A stretch of 64,000 nucleotides of DNA, taken from positions 1-64,000 of the forward strand of contig JAZKDP010000005.1 in the NCBI GenBank assembly GCA_040387515.1, given 5' to 3'. Position 1 is the first letter of the stretch. Every line of letters starts with the position of its first letter. The notes below the pieces were generated by a model that made no database searches, was not told where the DNA came from, and saw only the letters and a list, made by a program, of their open reading frames with translations. Source of the DNA: Methylotenera_A sp040387515. Lineage in GTDB: Bacteria; Pseudomonadota; Gammaproteobacteria; Burkholderiales; Methylophilaceae. This document shows positions 52,160-61,130 of this stretch, one piece after another. Made by a program: the position numbers and the translations under genes.

Positions 52160-52714
52160 ATGGATGAAATAAAAATCAACAAAAAAGGGTTTGCAAACAA
52201 CGCTAAACAAATCGCTTCGCCTAATTTTGATGCACGGCCTTGTGTTGACAATGTCGCACCTGAAATCAGCATAATAGTCATTCATAACATCAGCCTACCG
52301 CCCAATCAATACGGCGGAAGCGGCGTGATTGAGTTATTCACCAACACGCTAAACCCGAATGAACATCCCTATTATGCCGAAATTTACACGCGCAAAGTTT
52401 CATCGCATTTCTTCATTCGGCGCAATGGTGAATTAATTCAATTTGTATCTTGTTTGCAACGCGCATGGCACGCAGGCGTATCCAATTGGTTGGGACGGGA
52501 ACGTTGTAACGATTTTTCAGTCGGAATTGAGTTGGAAGGTAGTGACTTTGAGGTCTTTGAAACAGGGCAATACACAACGCTACAACAATTGATTGCGGTT
52601 TTAAAACAAACCTACCCTATTCAACATATTATTGGCCATTCCGATATTGCGCCAGGCCGCAAAACGGATCCTGGTCCTTATTTTGACTGGTTGAAAATTA
52701 ATGTTCAAAAATAG
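52160..52714 (+). CDS. ampD: AmpD, 1,6-anhydro-N-acetylmuramyl-L-alanine amidase
   Basis: This is a cytoplasmic zinc amidase that recycles anhydro-muropeptides and so controls beta-lactamase inducers. The 184-residue protein has zinc ligands in IIVIHNISLPP and in GHSDIAPGRKTDPGPYFDW (His and Asp). The AmpD core includes VSSHFFIRRNGELIQFV, AWHAGVSNWLGR and FSVGIELEG. No signal peptide is present, as expected for AmpD and unlike AmiD. The pilSR-ampD neighbourhood is common in proteobacteria. Confidence 0.95.
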   Translation: MDEIKINKKGFANNAKQIASPNFDARPCVDNVAPEISIIVIHNISLPPNQYGGSGVIELFTNTLNPNEHPYYAEIYTRKVSSHFFIRRNGELIQFVSCLQRAWHAGVSNWLGRERCNDFSVGIELEGSDFEVFETGQYTTLQQLIAVLKQTYPIQHIIGHSDIAPGRKTDPGPYFDWLKINVQK

Positions 52715-52855
52715 ATTAATATTAATAAAATTAACAGGCTAATTAAGCGCTTATCAGTTAATAATATTTACATACAGTTAATTTGCATAAAACCATTGAA
52801 AGTTAACAATCCAAAATTGTCATATAACTGGCCGCTTAACCATGACAAAAAATGA

Positions 52856-54391
52856 TTATCCTAATTTGTTATCTGCCACATGATATTTAGGATCTTCCAT
52901 CACATTCACTTCAATCATGCCTTTTGCATTCTCTAACAACTCTAAACAATCTGGGCTTAGATGTTTCAAATGTAATTTTTTACCCGCAGTTATATATCTG
53001 ATTGCCAAACCATCAATTGCCGCTAGTGCAGAATGATCCACTACTTTTGCATTGTTGAAATCAATCACAATATCATCGGGATCATTACTGGGCGTGAAAA
53101 GGTTTTGGAAAGTAGCAATAGAAGCAAAAAATAGTGAGCCTTGTAATTCGTATACTTTCCAACCTTTATCATCAATATAACTATTCACTCTAATTTGTTT
53201 CGCGTGCTCCCATGCAAATACTAATGCTGAAACAATCACGCCTAGAATCACTGCAATCGCTAAGTCAGCAATCACTGTTACGCCACCGACTAGCAAGCCT
53301 ACAAAAATATCTTGCTTAGGTACTTTGCCGAACAGCCTTAAACTGCCCCATGCAAAGGTTTTTTGCGCTACTACAAACATGACGCCAATCAATGCCGCCA
53401 GTGGAATCATTTCAATCCATTTAGAAGCAAACAAGATAAAAGAAATCAGAAATAAAGCGGTAGCAATTCCAGACAGGCGTTTGAGTGCACCGTTATTAAC
53501 GTTAATCATACTTTGACCAATCATGGCACAGCCGCCCATACCACCAAAGAATCCAGTAATAACATTCGCTGCACCTTGCGCCATTGATTCACGATTCGGT
53601 TTGCCGCGTGTATCTGTCATGTCATCAATTAGATTGAGCGTGAGCAGTGTTTCAATTAAACCAATAGCAGCAAGTATTAATGCGTATGGGAACACAATTT
53701 TAAGTGTCTCTAAATTGAACGGAACGTTTGGTATATGGAATATTGGCAAGCCACCTGCGATTGAACCTAAGTCGCCAACAGTTTTAGTATCAATATTTAA
53801 AAATGCGACACCAAACGAAACCACCGCAATCGCAGCCAGTGTTGAAGGAATTACTTTCGTTAGTTTGGGCAACAAGTAAATGATGGTTACAGTAATCGCG
53901 ATTAACACTAACATCAGATACAAGGCGTTGCCACTCATCCATGTTGCGGTGCCATCAGCTGCTACCGATTTGAAATGCCCAAATTGAGCTAAGAAAATCA
54001 CGATGGCTAGACCATTCACAAAACCTAACATCACAGGGTGCGGCACCATGCGAATGAATTTTCCTAGCTTAGCTACTGCAAAAATTATTTGCAAAATACC
54101 CATTAATACGACTGTTGCAAATAGATATTCAACTCCATGTTGAACAACCAATGCCACCATAACAACTGCTAATGCGCCAGCAGCACCTGAAATCATGCCT
54201 GGGCGACCACCAAAAGCAGACGTAATTAATGCAAGTATAAATGCGGCATATAAGCCAGTAAGCGGTGAAACGTGAGCGATTAAAGCAAAGGCGATTGCTT
54301 CTGGCACCATTGCCAATGCAACTGTAAGACCACTCAATATATTAATTTTTATTGCTTGTGGGCTATATTTTGCAAGACTTAATAAGGACAA
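52856..54391 (-). CDS. SulP family anion permease
   Basis: This is a sulfate, bicarbonate or C4-dicarboxylate transporter of the SLC26/SulP type. The reading gives about 511 residues with 10-14 helices, the conserved VPEAIAFALIAHVSPLTGLYAA and GGMGGCAMIGQSMINV. A short C-terminal STAS domain includes VVDHSALAAIDGL. A TTG start at 54389-54391 is preferred because GGAGAG lies 4 nt upstream; an upstream TTG at 54409 is the alternative, and there is no ATG. The absence of cys genes nearby leaves the substrate open. A palindrome (54424-54439) sits upstream. Confidence 0.88.
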   Translation of the reverse strand: MSLLSLAKYSPQAIKINILSGLTVALAMVPEAIAFALIAHVSPLTGLYAAFILALITSAFGGRPGMISGAAGALAVVMVALVVQHGVEYLFATVVLMGILQIIFAVAKLGKFIRMVPHPVMLGFVNGLAIVIFLAQFGHFKSVAADGTATWMSGNALYLMLVLIAITVTIIYLLPKLTKVIPSTLAAIAVVSFGVAFLNIDTKTVGDLGSIAGGLPIFHIPNVPFNLETLKIVFPYALILAAIGLIETLLTLNLIDDMTDTRGKPNRESMAQGAANVITGFFGGMGGCAMIGQSMINVNNGALKRLSGIATALFLISFILFASKWIEMIPLAALIGVMFVVAQKTFAWGSLRLFGKVPKQDIFVGLLVGGVTVIADLAIAVILGVIVSALVFAWEHAKQIRVNSYIDDKGWKVYELQGSLFFASIATFQNLFTPSNDPDDIVIDFNNAKVVDHSALAAIDGLAIRYITAGKKLHLKHLSPDCLELLENAKGMIEVNVMEDPKYHVADNKLG

Positions 54392-54423
54392 ATGACTCTC
54401 CGATAACAATATAGAACAACACT

Positions 54424-54439
54424 ATTCACACATGTGAAT
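54424..54439. promoter_or_regulatory. Palindromic candidate operator upstream of the SulP gene
   Basis: ATTCACACATGTGAAT is a perfect 7-2-7 inverted repeat, 32 bp ahead of the preferred SulP start. It looks like a binding site for a dimeric regulator. The half-sites TCACA/TGTGA face the opposite way to a Crp site. No other feature of the 168-bp gap (54410-54577) is recognisable. Confidence 0.5.
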
Positions 54440-54577
54440 GATGCATATTTCAAAACAAATAATTTAGATAAGAATATGCCTGGATGTGAGAATGCAGGGC
54501 TTTAAAAATCCTAGAGATGTTACTGAATTGAAGCAATCAATGAAATTAGGCACAATTAATAAACATGTTAAAACTTA

Positions 54578-55108
54578 TCATTTAATCACTTTAGCCAAAT
54601 ACTCCAAATTCAAACCCTCCACTTTGGGTTGCCAAAGTGCTGGTTGAGTGGGGAAGTCTTTAAACTCGCCAGTACGCAAAAAACCTAATCGCTCATAAAA
54701 GGCGATAAGCTCGTTACGGATAGAAATAACTGCCATATGAAAGCCAGCTACGCGCCATTGCCTGAGTGTCATGGCTTCTGCCGCTTGAATAATCTCTGCG
54801 CCATAGCCACGATTTTGCAGGGTTGGCTTAACGGCTATCATGCCGAAATGTGCAGTGCTTTTACCAGAAATAATTTGCAGCTCGCAGCAAATTGTAGCGA
54901 CGATTTGGTCATTTAATACGCCAATTAATACAAATGCATCTTCTCGTTTGATGATGCTGGCAACTTCTGGCGTGGTGGTGCGTAAGCCATCCAATAAGTC
55001 TGCTTCTGTTGTCCAGCCTGCGCGACTGCTTTCGCCGCGATAGGCGGAGTTAATCAGTGCTGCAATCTCTTGTGCATCGACTAGCTCGGCTTTGTGAAAA
55101 TGTAGCAT
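54578..55108 (-). CDS. GNAT family N-acetyltransferase
   Basis: This 176-residue acetyltransferase has the acetyl-CoA-binding motif IAVKPTLQNRGYGAEIIQAAEA (the Q/RxxGxG/A element), an upstream HFGMI strand and the C-terminal YERLGFLRTGEF. The substrate is unknown; the N-terminal IAALINSAYRGES resembles amino-acid or small-molecule acetyltransferases. It stands alone between the SulP and symporter genes. Confidence 0.88.
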   Translation of the reverse strand: MLHFHKAELVDAQEIAALINSAYRGESSRAGWTTEADLLDGLRTTTPEVASIIKREDAFVLIGVLNDQIVATICCELQIISGKSTAHFGMIAVKPTLQNRGYGAEIIQAAEAMTLRQWRVAGFHMAVISIRNELIAFYERLGFLRTGEFKDFPTQPALWQPKVEGLNLEYLAKVIK

Positions 55109-55196
55109 TTAATTATTTATCTCAAGAGTGTTTAATAGCTGGTAAAGCGCGAATAAAAATTCGTGACAGCACGATATGTGGTGTGCAAGATGTGTT

Positions 55197-56432
55197 TTAG
55201 GTTTTATCGGTAAGTTTTTGTACGACCAAGCTGCCAATCATATCGCCTTGCACATTCACCGTGGTGCGTATGGTATCTAGCAACCTATCTATCGGTAACA
55301 AAATCGCAATGGCTTCTACTGGCAAGCCGACGCTTTGCAACACCATGACCATCGTCACCATGCCAGCACTTGGTATGCCTGGTGCGCCGATGGCGGCTAT
55401 CATTGCGGTAAAGAAGACGATTAATTGTTGCGTAAAGTTAAGCTCTATACCAACTAAGTTGGCAATAAACAAAGCCGCGGCAGCTTCATACAAAGCCGTA
55501 CCATCCATATTCACAGTGGCGCCTAACGGCACTACAAAACCAGCGATTTCTGGCTTAACATGTAAATGTTGCGTGGTGCAGCGCATTGTCACTGGCAAAG
55601 TGGCAGAGCTTGAGCTGGTGGCGAATGCGGTGATTAGTGACTCACGCGCACCGCGCCAAAACCACAATGGCGTTTTGCCAGTAATCAAATATAAAAGCAG
55701 CGGTAAAATCACTACGCCATGCAGCAAAGTGATGCCAATTACCATGGTCATAAATTTCGCCATAACGCCTAACATAGTTGCATCTTGTGTGGCGACCAGC
55801 TTGATTAACAACGCGGCGATACCGAAAGGCGCTAACACCATAATCCAGCCAACCATGCGCATGGTGAGCTCTAAGCCTTCTTGCAAAAGCGCTAAGATAT
55901 TTTTATAACGATCACCGCCCACCACTAAAGCCACGCCTAAAATCAACGCAAATATGACGACCGCCAGCACTTCACCATTTGCCATAGCCGCAAAAGGATT
56001 GATAAATAAACCATGCAGAAATTGTGCAAAAAATTCAGGCAACGGCAGTTGCTGTGCTTTGAAATTCTGCATTGCGTCTGCAAAAAGGGATATTTCTAAA
56101 CCCGCACCCGGCTTAAAATAATTACTGGCTGCTAAACCCAGCGTGATTGCGATTGATGTGGTGAGCGCAAAAAACACGAGCGTCGTTATCCAAACACTGT
56201 GCATTTTTTGATGTTGTCGCAAATTTGCAATACCCACCGTAATACTGCAAAACACCAGCGGAATCAAAATCATCTTGAGTAAATCGATAAATAAAGTACC
56301 GATTAAACCAGAGGCATAAAGCCCAGTTTGTACAAGCTGATGATTCGCACCTAATTGATGAAAATATAAACCGGCTAAAACGCCAACCACTGCCCCAATT
56401 AAAATCTGCGTATTTAAACTGGGCATTTTCAT
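55197..56432 (-). CDS. Dicarboxylate/amino acid:cation symporter (DAACS family)
   Basis: This is a Na+- or H+-coupled transporter for glutamate/aspartate or C4-dicarboxylates. The 411-residue protein has about eight helices and two hairpins. The serine-rich SSSSATLPVTMRC and the cation-binding PLGATVNMDGTALYEA motifs are present, as is AIGAPGIPSAGMV of hairpin 2. Choice between GltP and DctA type is not possible by eye. It follows the RsmB-like gene by 22 bp. Confidence 0.93.
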   Translation of the reverse strand: MKMPSLNTQILIGAVVGVLAGLYFHQLGANHQLVQTGLYASGLIGTLFIDLLKMILIPLVFCSITVGIANLRQHQKMHSVWITTLVFFALTTSIAITLGLAASNYFKPGAGLEISLFADAMQNFKAQQLPLPEFFAQFLHGLFINPFAAMANGEVLAVVIFALILGVALVVGGDRYKNILALLQEGLELTMRMVGWIMVLAPFGIAALLIKLVATQDATMLGVMAKFMTMVIGITLLHGVVILPLLLYLITGKTPLWFWRGARESLITAFATSSSSATLPVTMRCTTQHLHVKPEIAGFVVPLGATVNMDGTALYEAAAALFIANLVGIELNFTQQLIVFFTAMIAAIGAPGIPSAGMVTMVMVLQSVGLPVEAIAILLPIDRLLDTIRTTVNVQGDMIGSLVVQKLTDKT

Positions 56433-56454
56433 GTGAATTTACACTTTAAATTGT

Positions 56455-57999
56455 TTATGATTTAACGGTTTTACCGTCGGTTTTTGGCTTAACGGTTTTT
56501 GCCGTTTTAGGTTCGGCAGTTTTTGCACTTTTAGTTGGAGTCTTTTTTGTAGTTGCAGCCTTTTTCGCAACGACTTTTTTCTTAGGCGCAGGTTCTGCTT
56601 CTGGTTCTAATTGCGGCGCAATCTCAGCTTCAGCTTCATCCGAAACGGCGGCTTTAATATTTTCAATCAGTTCAGCCGCTTCTTGCACGATTTCTTCTGA
56701 TATTTTCACTGAATCATCAGTTGGATTGATTTTCTCGAATACCGCCGCAAAAAACCCATCCGTGCCATGTAAATGCGGGAATAATTTTAAATAATTGCCC
56801 GTATCCAGTTTAATTTGCTGATGACTTAATACTTCATTAGCAGGGATTAATTTGAAATCAGCATTCGCGGCTAAAAACGCTTCTGCAATCGCTTCATTTT
56901 CATCATTTAATAAGCTACAGGTTGCATAAATCAAGCGCCCACCTACTTTTGTCAGCTTGGCTGCACGCGCTAAAATATTAGTTTGTTTAACATTAAGCTC
57001 CGCAATATCAGACTCTTCAAAACGCCATTTCAAATCGGGATTACGGCGCAAAGTACCAAAACCGCTGCATGGCGCATCCACTAGCACACGGTCAAACTTA
57101 CCATTCAAGCGTTTTAATTTAGGGTCAGTTTCAGAGCTAATCACTTGCGCATGCAAGTTAGACAAACCAGAACGTTTCAGTCGTTTACCCAAGTTATTCA
57201 AACGTTTTTCAGAAATATCAAAGGCATACAATCGCCCTGTATTTTTCATTAATGCACCAATTGCCAGCGTTTTTCCGCCAGCACCTGCACAAAAATCTGC
57301 CACCATTTGGCCGCGTTTTGGTGCAACTAAATAGGCTAACAATTGGCTGCCTTCGTCCTGTACTTCAATTTTTCCGGCTTCAAATAATACGTGCCGGCTA
57401 ATATTTAACCGCGCACCCATGCGAATACCAGTCGGTGAATACGGCGTCACTTCAATGGTGTTATCTTTAATGGTATTTTCGGATAGCATGCGCGCTAACA
57501 CTTCTTCACGATTGCCTTTAATAGTGTTTACACGCAAATCTAACGCAGCTTGCTCAAACATACTGCGGCAAATGGTTAACGCTTCGGCTTGACCATATTG
57601 CACTACCAGTTTATTCCACAGCCAATCACGCACATCCGCTTGTACAGCTAAAGGCAAATCTTGGGTAGGTTTGGCTTTAATCGCATGCGCCCACTCGGTT
57701 TGTTGCTCATTTAAAATAAACTCTAGCTCGCGGATACTTTTACCTTGCACGCGCAATAACCACGCCAATATAAGCTTACGTCCGTCATCCGGATCATTCT
57801 CATCATTTGCCGTCACTGCGCTTAAATAACGCAAACGTCGCAAAACGCCGTAAACACTCTCAGCCACAAAAGCGCGATCTTTGGTGCCGAGATCTCGATT
57901 GTTGCGAAAAAACTCACCTAATTTAGCATCGGCTGGACTATTAAAATCCAACAGATTAGTGAGTAACATGGCTGCTTGGCGCAGTAAATTTGGTGTCAT
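56455..57999 (-). CDS. RsmB/NOP-family RNA m5C methyltransferase with basic C-terminal tail
   Basis: This is a SAM-dependent RNA cytosine-5 methyltransferase. The 514-residue protein has an N-terminal NusB-like helical domain and the SAM motif VADFCAGAGGKTLAIGALM. The two catalytic cysteines are in VDAPCSGFGTLRRNPDLKW and YATCSLLNDENE. The catalytic fold ends near residue 430. The last 60 or so residues are Glu/Ala/Pro-rich and then Lys/Ala/Thr/Pro-rich, a disordered basic tail unusual for the family. It is not next to fmt or def, so rsmB itself versus a paralogue is unsettled. Confidence 0.9.
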   Translation of the reverse strand: MTPNLLRQAAMLLTNLLDFNSPADAKLGEFFRNNRDLGTKDRAFVAESVYGVLRRLRYLSAVTANDENDPDDGRKLILAWLLRVQGKSIRELEFILNEQQTEWAHAIKAKPTQDLPLAVQADVRDWLWNKLVVQYGQAEALTICRSMFEQAALDLRVNTIKGNREEVLARMLSENTIKDNTIEVTPYSPTGIRMGARLNISRHVLFEAGKIEVQDEGSQLLAYLVAPKRGQMVADFCAGAGGKTLAIGALMKNTGRLYAFDISEKRLNNLGKRLKRSGLSNLHAQVISSETDPKLKRLNGKFDRVLVDAPCSGFGTLRRNPDLKWRFEESDIAELNVKQTNILARAAKLTKVGGRLIYATCSLLNDENEAIAEAFLAANADFKLIPANEVLSHQQIKLDTGNYLKLFPHLHGTDGFFAAVFEKINPTDDSVKISEEIVQEAAELIENIKAAVSDEAEAEIAPQLEPEAEPAPKKKVVAKKAATTKKTPTKSAKTAEPKTAKTVKPKTDGKTVKS

Positions 58000-58041
58000 G
58001 GTTTAGCTTTATTAAATAAATATTGGTTAAATTTGATATGG

Positions 58042-59172
58042 CTAGTTTAGTACAGTTGGGCGCGCAGTATTAATACGCGTGGCGACCAGCTCATATATCT
58101 TGCCATTTTTTTCAGTTTTGCGAATTTTAACCGGCACATACTGATAATCAGTGGCCAGCCAAAGCTCAGTTTTTTCATCGTTGTTATCGCCTGTATGAAA
58201 AATATGCAGCGTTTTAATTTCGCCCATCGGAATATTAATACTCTCTTCGCCGTCAAAACTATAGTCATAGCTAGCCAGTTTTTTGCCAGTAGCAATACTA
58301 ATTTGCATACGCTCTAACGGCGCCACATACATAAATTGATACATAAAACTGAGTAAATCTTGCGTTCCATCCGCAATTTCTGCCGTTTTTGTGCCTTTAG
58401 CGGTGATTAAGCTCACCATTTTACTTGCCCAATCAAACTTTGCTGAATAAGTTTTATCTGTTTTGTCACCATATTGGTACAAATAAACATTTGGCTGCAA
58501 ACCATTCTTAGTAAGCGTGCCATCGCTGGTTTGCAACAAATCCGCAATAATCAGTGCCGCTAAACCTTGCGGCTTAATCACGCTTTTAAGTGCATATTGC
58601 TGACTATCAATCAGATTATAAGTAATCTTGGCTGAGCCTTCTGTTGCGCCATCTATTTCAGTTCTGACATCAAAATCTGTTTCCACGTATTGATACGCGT
58701 TTTCGTTTATCACTAAACCCGCATCAACTGGTTGCGATTCAGCTAGCTGTTCTGTTTGTACTAATTGGCTATTTTCAGCTTGCGGTGCTTCTCCAGTTGG
58801 GGACGGAATCGTCGCTTGCTCTAGCGCTGCTGCATTTAAAATCTCAGGAGTTACATCCGTTTGTTGCGGCTCAATAACAGATACTGGCTCTTCAATTGCT
58901 TCTGCCAGTGGCTGGGGCGCTTGCTTTTGCGGCAAAGTGGTAACAGGTTCGGGTTGCTCACTTACCACATCGTCTTTAGTTGCCGCTTGTTGAATAACCA
59001 CTTTAGGCATTTGTAACCTTGCCTCAATCACATGCATTTCTTTTTTTAGACTGGGCATATGCACATTAAGACCACCGACCAAATACGCATGCAACACCGC
59101 AGACACAACAATTGCCAGCGCTAGTCTTTTAGTGCTCTGGTTTTTAACAATGTCTACAACATTATTCCACAT
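58042..59172 (-). CDS. DUF3108 protein with TonB-like N-terminus
   Basis: This 376-residue protein has an N-terminal membrane helix (about 16-33, RLALAIVVSAVLHAYLVGG) with the TonB-like position and following HMP motif. A Pro/Glu/Gln/Val/Thr-rich spacer (about 45-150) comes next, then a periplasmic DUF3108 beta-rich domain (about 160-370) with QDLLSFMYQFMYVAPL and TELWLATDYQYVPVKIR. It shares these last two motifs with the gene upstream. It overlaps that gene by 11 bp (59162-59172). Function unknown; a role in envelope biogenesis is likely by location only. Confidence 0.82.
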   Translation of the reverse strand: MWNNVVDIVKNQSTKRLALAIVVSAVLHAYLVGGLNVHMPSLKKEMHVIEARLQMPKVVIQQAATKDDVVSEQPEPVTTLPQKQAPQPLAEAIEEPVSVIEPQQTDVTPEILNAAALEQATIPSPTGEAPQAENSQLVQTEQLAESQPVDAGLVINENAYQYVETDFDVRTEIDGATEGSAKITYNLIDSQQYALKSVIKPQGLAALIIADLLQTSDGTLTKNGLQPNVYLYQYGDKTDKTYSAKFDWASKMVSLITAKGTKTAEIADGTQDLLSFMYQFMYVAPLERMQISIATGKKLASYDYSFDGEESINIPMGEIKTLHIFHTGDNNDEKTELWLATDYQYVPVKIRKTEKNGKIYELVATRINTARPTVLN

Positions 59173-59875
59173 GTATTTTGGTTAGGGTTTGCTCAAAACT
59201 TGCGCCATCTTCATCGGTTAAATTGTATTGCACTGGCAAATAATATTTGTCTTCTGCTAACCAAAGCTGTTTTTTATCATCCCCAGCCGCTGGCGTATTA
59301 GCAATATGCAACGCTTTAAAGTCTGTGTCTGCCGCGTTTAATTTTAAGCCGCGCGCAATAATCTTATATTGATATTGCTTTAGCTTTTTACCCGTAGTTA
59401 ATGTCACATTGATACTATTTTGACCAACTCGCGCTTTAGTTGGCTGCGCGAACATAAATTGGTAGGCATAGCTTAATAAATCTTGTGTGCCTTTTTCTAG
59501 AACCTGCGTTCTAACTTCACCTTTCACCTGCATGTTGAGCGTATTTTTTGCCCAATCAAAATCATTAATTAAGGATTTTTTATTGCTATCCCCTTGATGC
59601 GATTCAAAGTGTTTAGGTTTTAAGCCTTCTTTAGTCACACTGCCACTGCTCAATAATTTGCGTTCGCCAAGCAAAGCATAAACGCCAACACCTTTTGTGA
59701 TTGATTCAATCTTATACTGGCTGCCATCTTGGCTAAAGTTTTCGACCACTTTGGCAAACAATTTGCCATCGCGTTTTAAGTCATATTCCAGTTGAACACT
59801 TTTGGGTACAGCGTGCGCAATTGCACCATACAGCGCGAGGCAGAAAAAAATAATCCATTGGCTTTGCTTAAACAT
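59162..59875 (-). CDS. Periplasmic DUF3108 protein
   Basis: This 237-residue protein has a signal peptide (about 1-22, ending IAHAV) and one DUF3108 domain. It contains YDLKRDGKLFAKVVENF, QDLLSYAYQFMFAQP, and KKQLWLAEDKYYLPVQYNLTDEDGASF. These last two blocks are paralogous to the next gene. It is the first of a translationally overlapping pair; the purM gene lies 96 bp upstream. Function unknown. Confidence 0.85.
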   Translation of the reverse strand: MFKQSQWIIFFCLALYGAIAHAVPKSVQLEYDLKRDGKLFAKVVENFSQDGSQYKIESITKGVGVYALLGERKLLSSGSVTKEGLKPKHFESHQGDSNKKSLINDFDWAKNTLNMQVKGEVRTQVLEKGTQDLLSYAYQFMFAQPTKARVGQNSINVTLTTGKKLKQYQYKIIARGLKLNAADTDFKALHIANTPAAGDDKKQLWLAEDKYYLPVQYNLTDEDGASFEQTLTKIHVE

Positions 59876-59971
59876 ATTATTTTCTCAAATTGTTGAATGA
59901 TGCTACTCAACGCATAGCATCAATATGCGTTGTCTGACTTTTGATAGCCATCTAACTGATACAACGCTTGG

Positions 59972-61021
59972 CTAGACAACAACAGTAGCGGCTTCACCTG
60001 TTTGTTGCGCGCGAATCACGCCAATTTCGTACACGGTTTCACCCGCAGCCTCTAGTAATTGTTTAGCTGCTGCTGCATCAGCTTTAGACATAATCACCGC
60101 CATGCCGATGCCGCAGTTAAAGGTTTTGTACATTTCATTGTGCGTAATATTGCCTTCTGCTTGCAGCCATTTAAATAAAGGCGGTAAATCCCAGCTTTTT
60201 GCACTAATTTCTGCGGTTAAACCAGCTGGCAACACGCGTGGAATATTTTCAGTAATGCCGCCGCCAGTAATATGTGCCATACCTTTTACAGGTAAGGCAT
60301 CAATCAACTTAAGCAGTGATTTCACATAGATTTTGGTCGGTGCCATCACCACGTCTTTGAATTTTTTACCGTGAAAATTTGACTCGAAATCAATGCCTGA
60401 GTTTGTAATTAACTTACGAATCAATGAATAGCCATTTGAGTGCGCACCGCTTGACGCTAAACCCAGCACTACATCACCAGCAGCAATACTTAATCCGTTT
60501 ATGATTTTTTCTTTATCCACACAGCCCACTGCAAAACCAGCCAAATCGTATTCGCCTGCTGGATACATGCCCGGCATTTCTGCCGTTTCGCCGCCCACTA
60601 GCGCACAGCCAGATTGCTCACAACCTTCTGCAATACCTTTAATCACTTGTGCGGCAGTGCCAACTTCCAACTTTCCACAGGCAAAATAATCCAGAAAAAA
60701 TAGCGGTTCCGCACCTTGCACTAAAATATCGTTGACACTCATGGCGACTAAATCAATACCAACCGTGTCGTGTTTATTCAGCTCAAAAGCCAGCTTTAAT
60801 TTAGTACCTACGCCATCTGTGCCAGAAACTAGCACAGGGTTCTTAAACTTTTTAGGCATTTCAAACAATGACCCAAATCCACCAATCCCTGCTAACACTT
60901 CTGGGCGCATGGTACGTTTAGCAAAAGGTTTAATTTGCTCGATTAAGGCGTCACCGGCCTCAATATCAACGCCTGCATCGCGGTAGCTAATAGAGTTTGT
61001 ATTAGGGTTTGTCGTGTTCAA
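59972..61021 (-). CDS. purM: PurM, phosphoribosylformylglycinamidine cyclo-ligase
   Basis: PurM closes the imidazole ring to give AIR in purine biosynthesis. From the TTG at 61019-61021 it has 349 residues, with SISYRDAGVDIEAGD at the N-terminus. It contains GTDGVGTKLKLAF, DYFACGKLEV and VGGETAEMPGMYPAGEYDLAGF. There is no ATG near the start; TTG with GAGA upstream fits the family length, and a GTG at 61052-61054 would add 11 residues. The usual partner purN does not follow; two DUF3108 genes do. Confidence 0.95.
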   Translation of the reverse strand: MNTTNPNTNSISYRDAGVDIEAGDALIEQIKPFAKRTMRPEVLAGIGGFGSLFEMPKKFKNPVLVSGTDGVGTKLKLAFELNKHDTVGIDLVAMSVNDILVQGAEPLFFLDYFACGKLEVGTAAQVIKGIAEGCEQSGCALVGGETAEMPGMYPAGEYDLAGFAVGCVDKEKIINGLSIAAGDVVLGLASSGAHSNGYSLIRKLITNSGIDFESNFHGKKFKDVVMAPTKIYVKSLLKLIDALPVKGMAHITGGGITENIPRVLPAGLTAEISAKSWDLPPLFKWLQAEGNITHNEMYKTFNCGIGMAVIMSKADAAAAKQLLEAAGETVYEIGVIRAQQTGEAATVVV

Positions 61022-61130
61022 AATGGTTCTCGATTCAATTAATTGCAATATCACTATTTAATGTAAGTATAATTTTAACTTAAATACACATTTAACTAGC
61101 TCGCATTTTAACCCACTATTCAATTTAACC

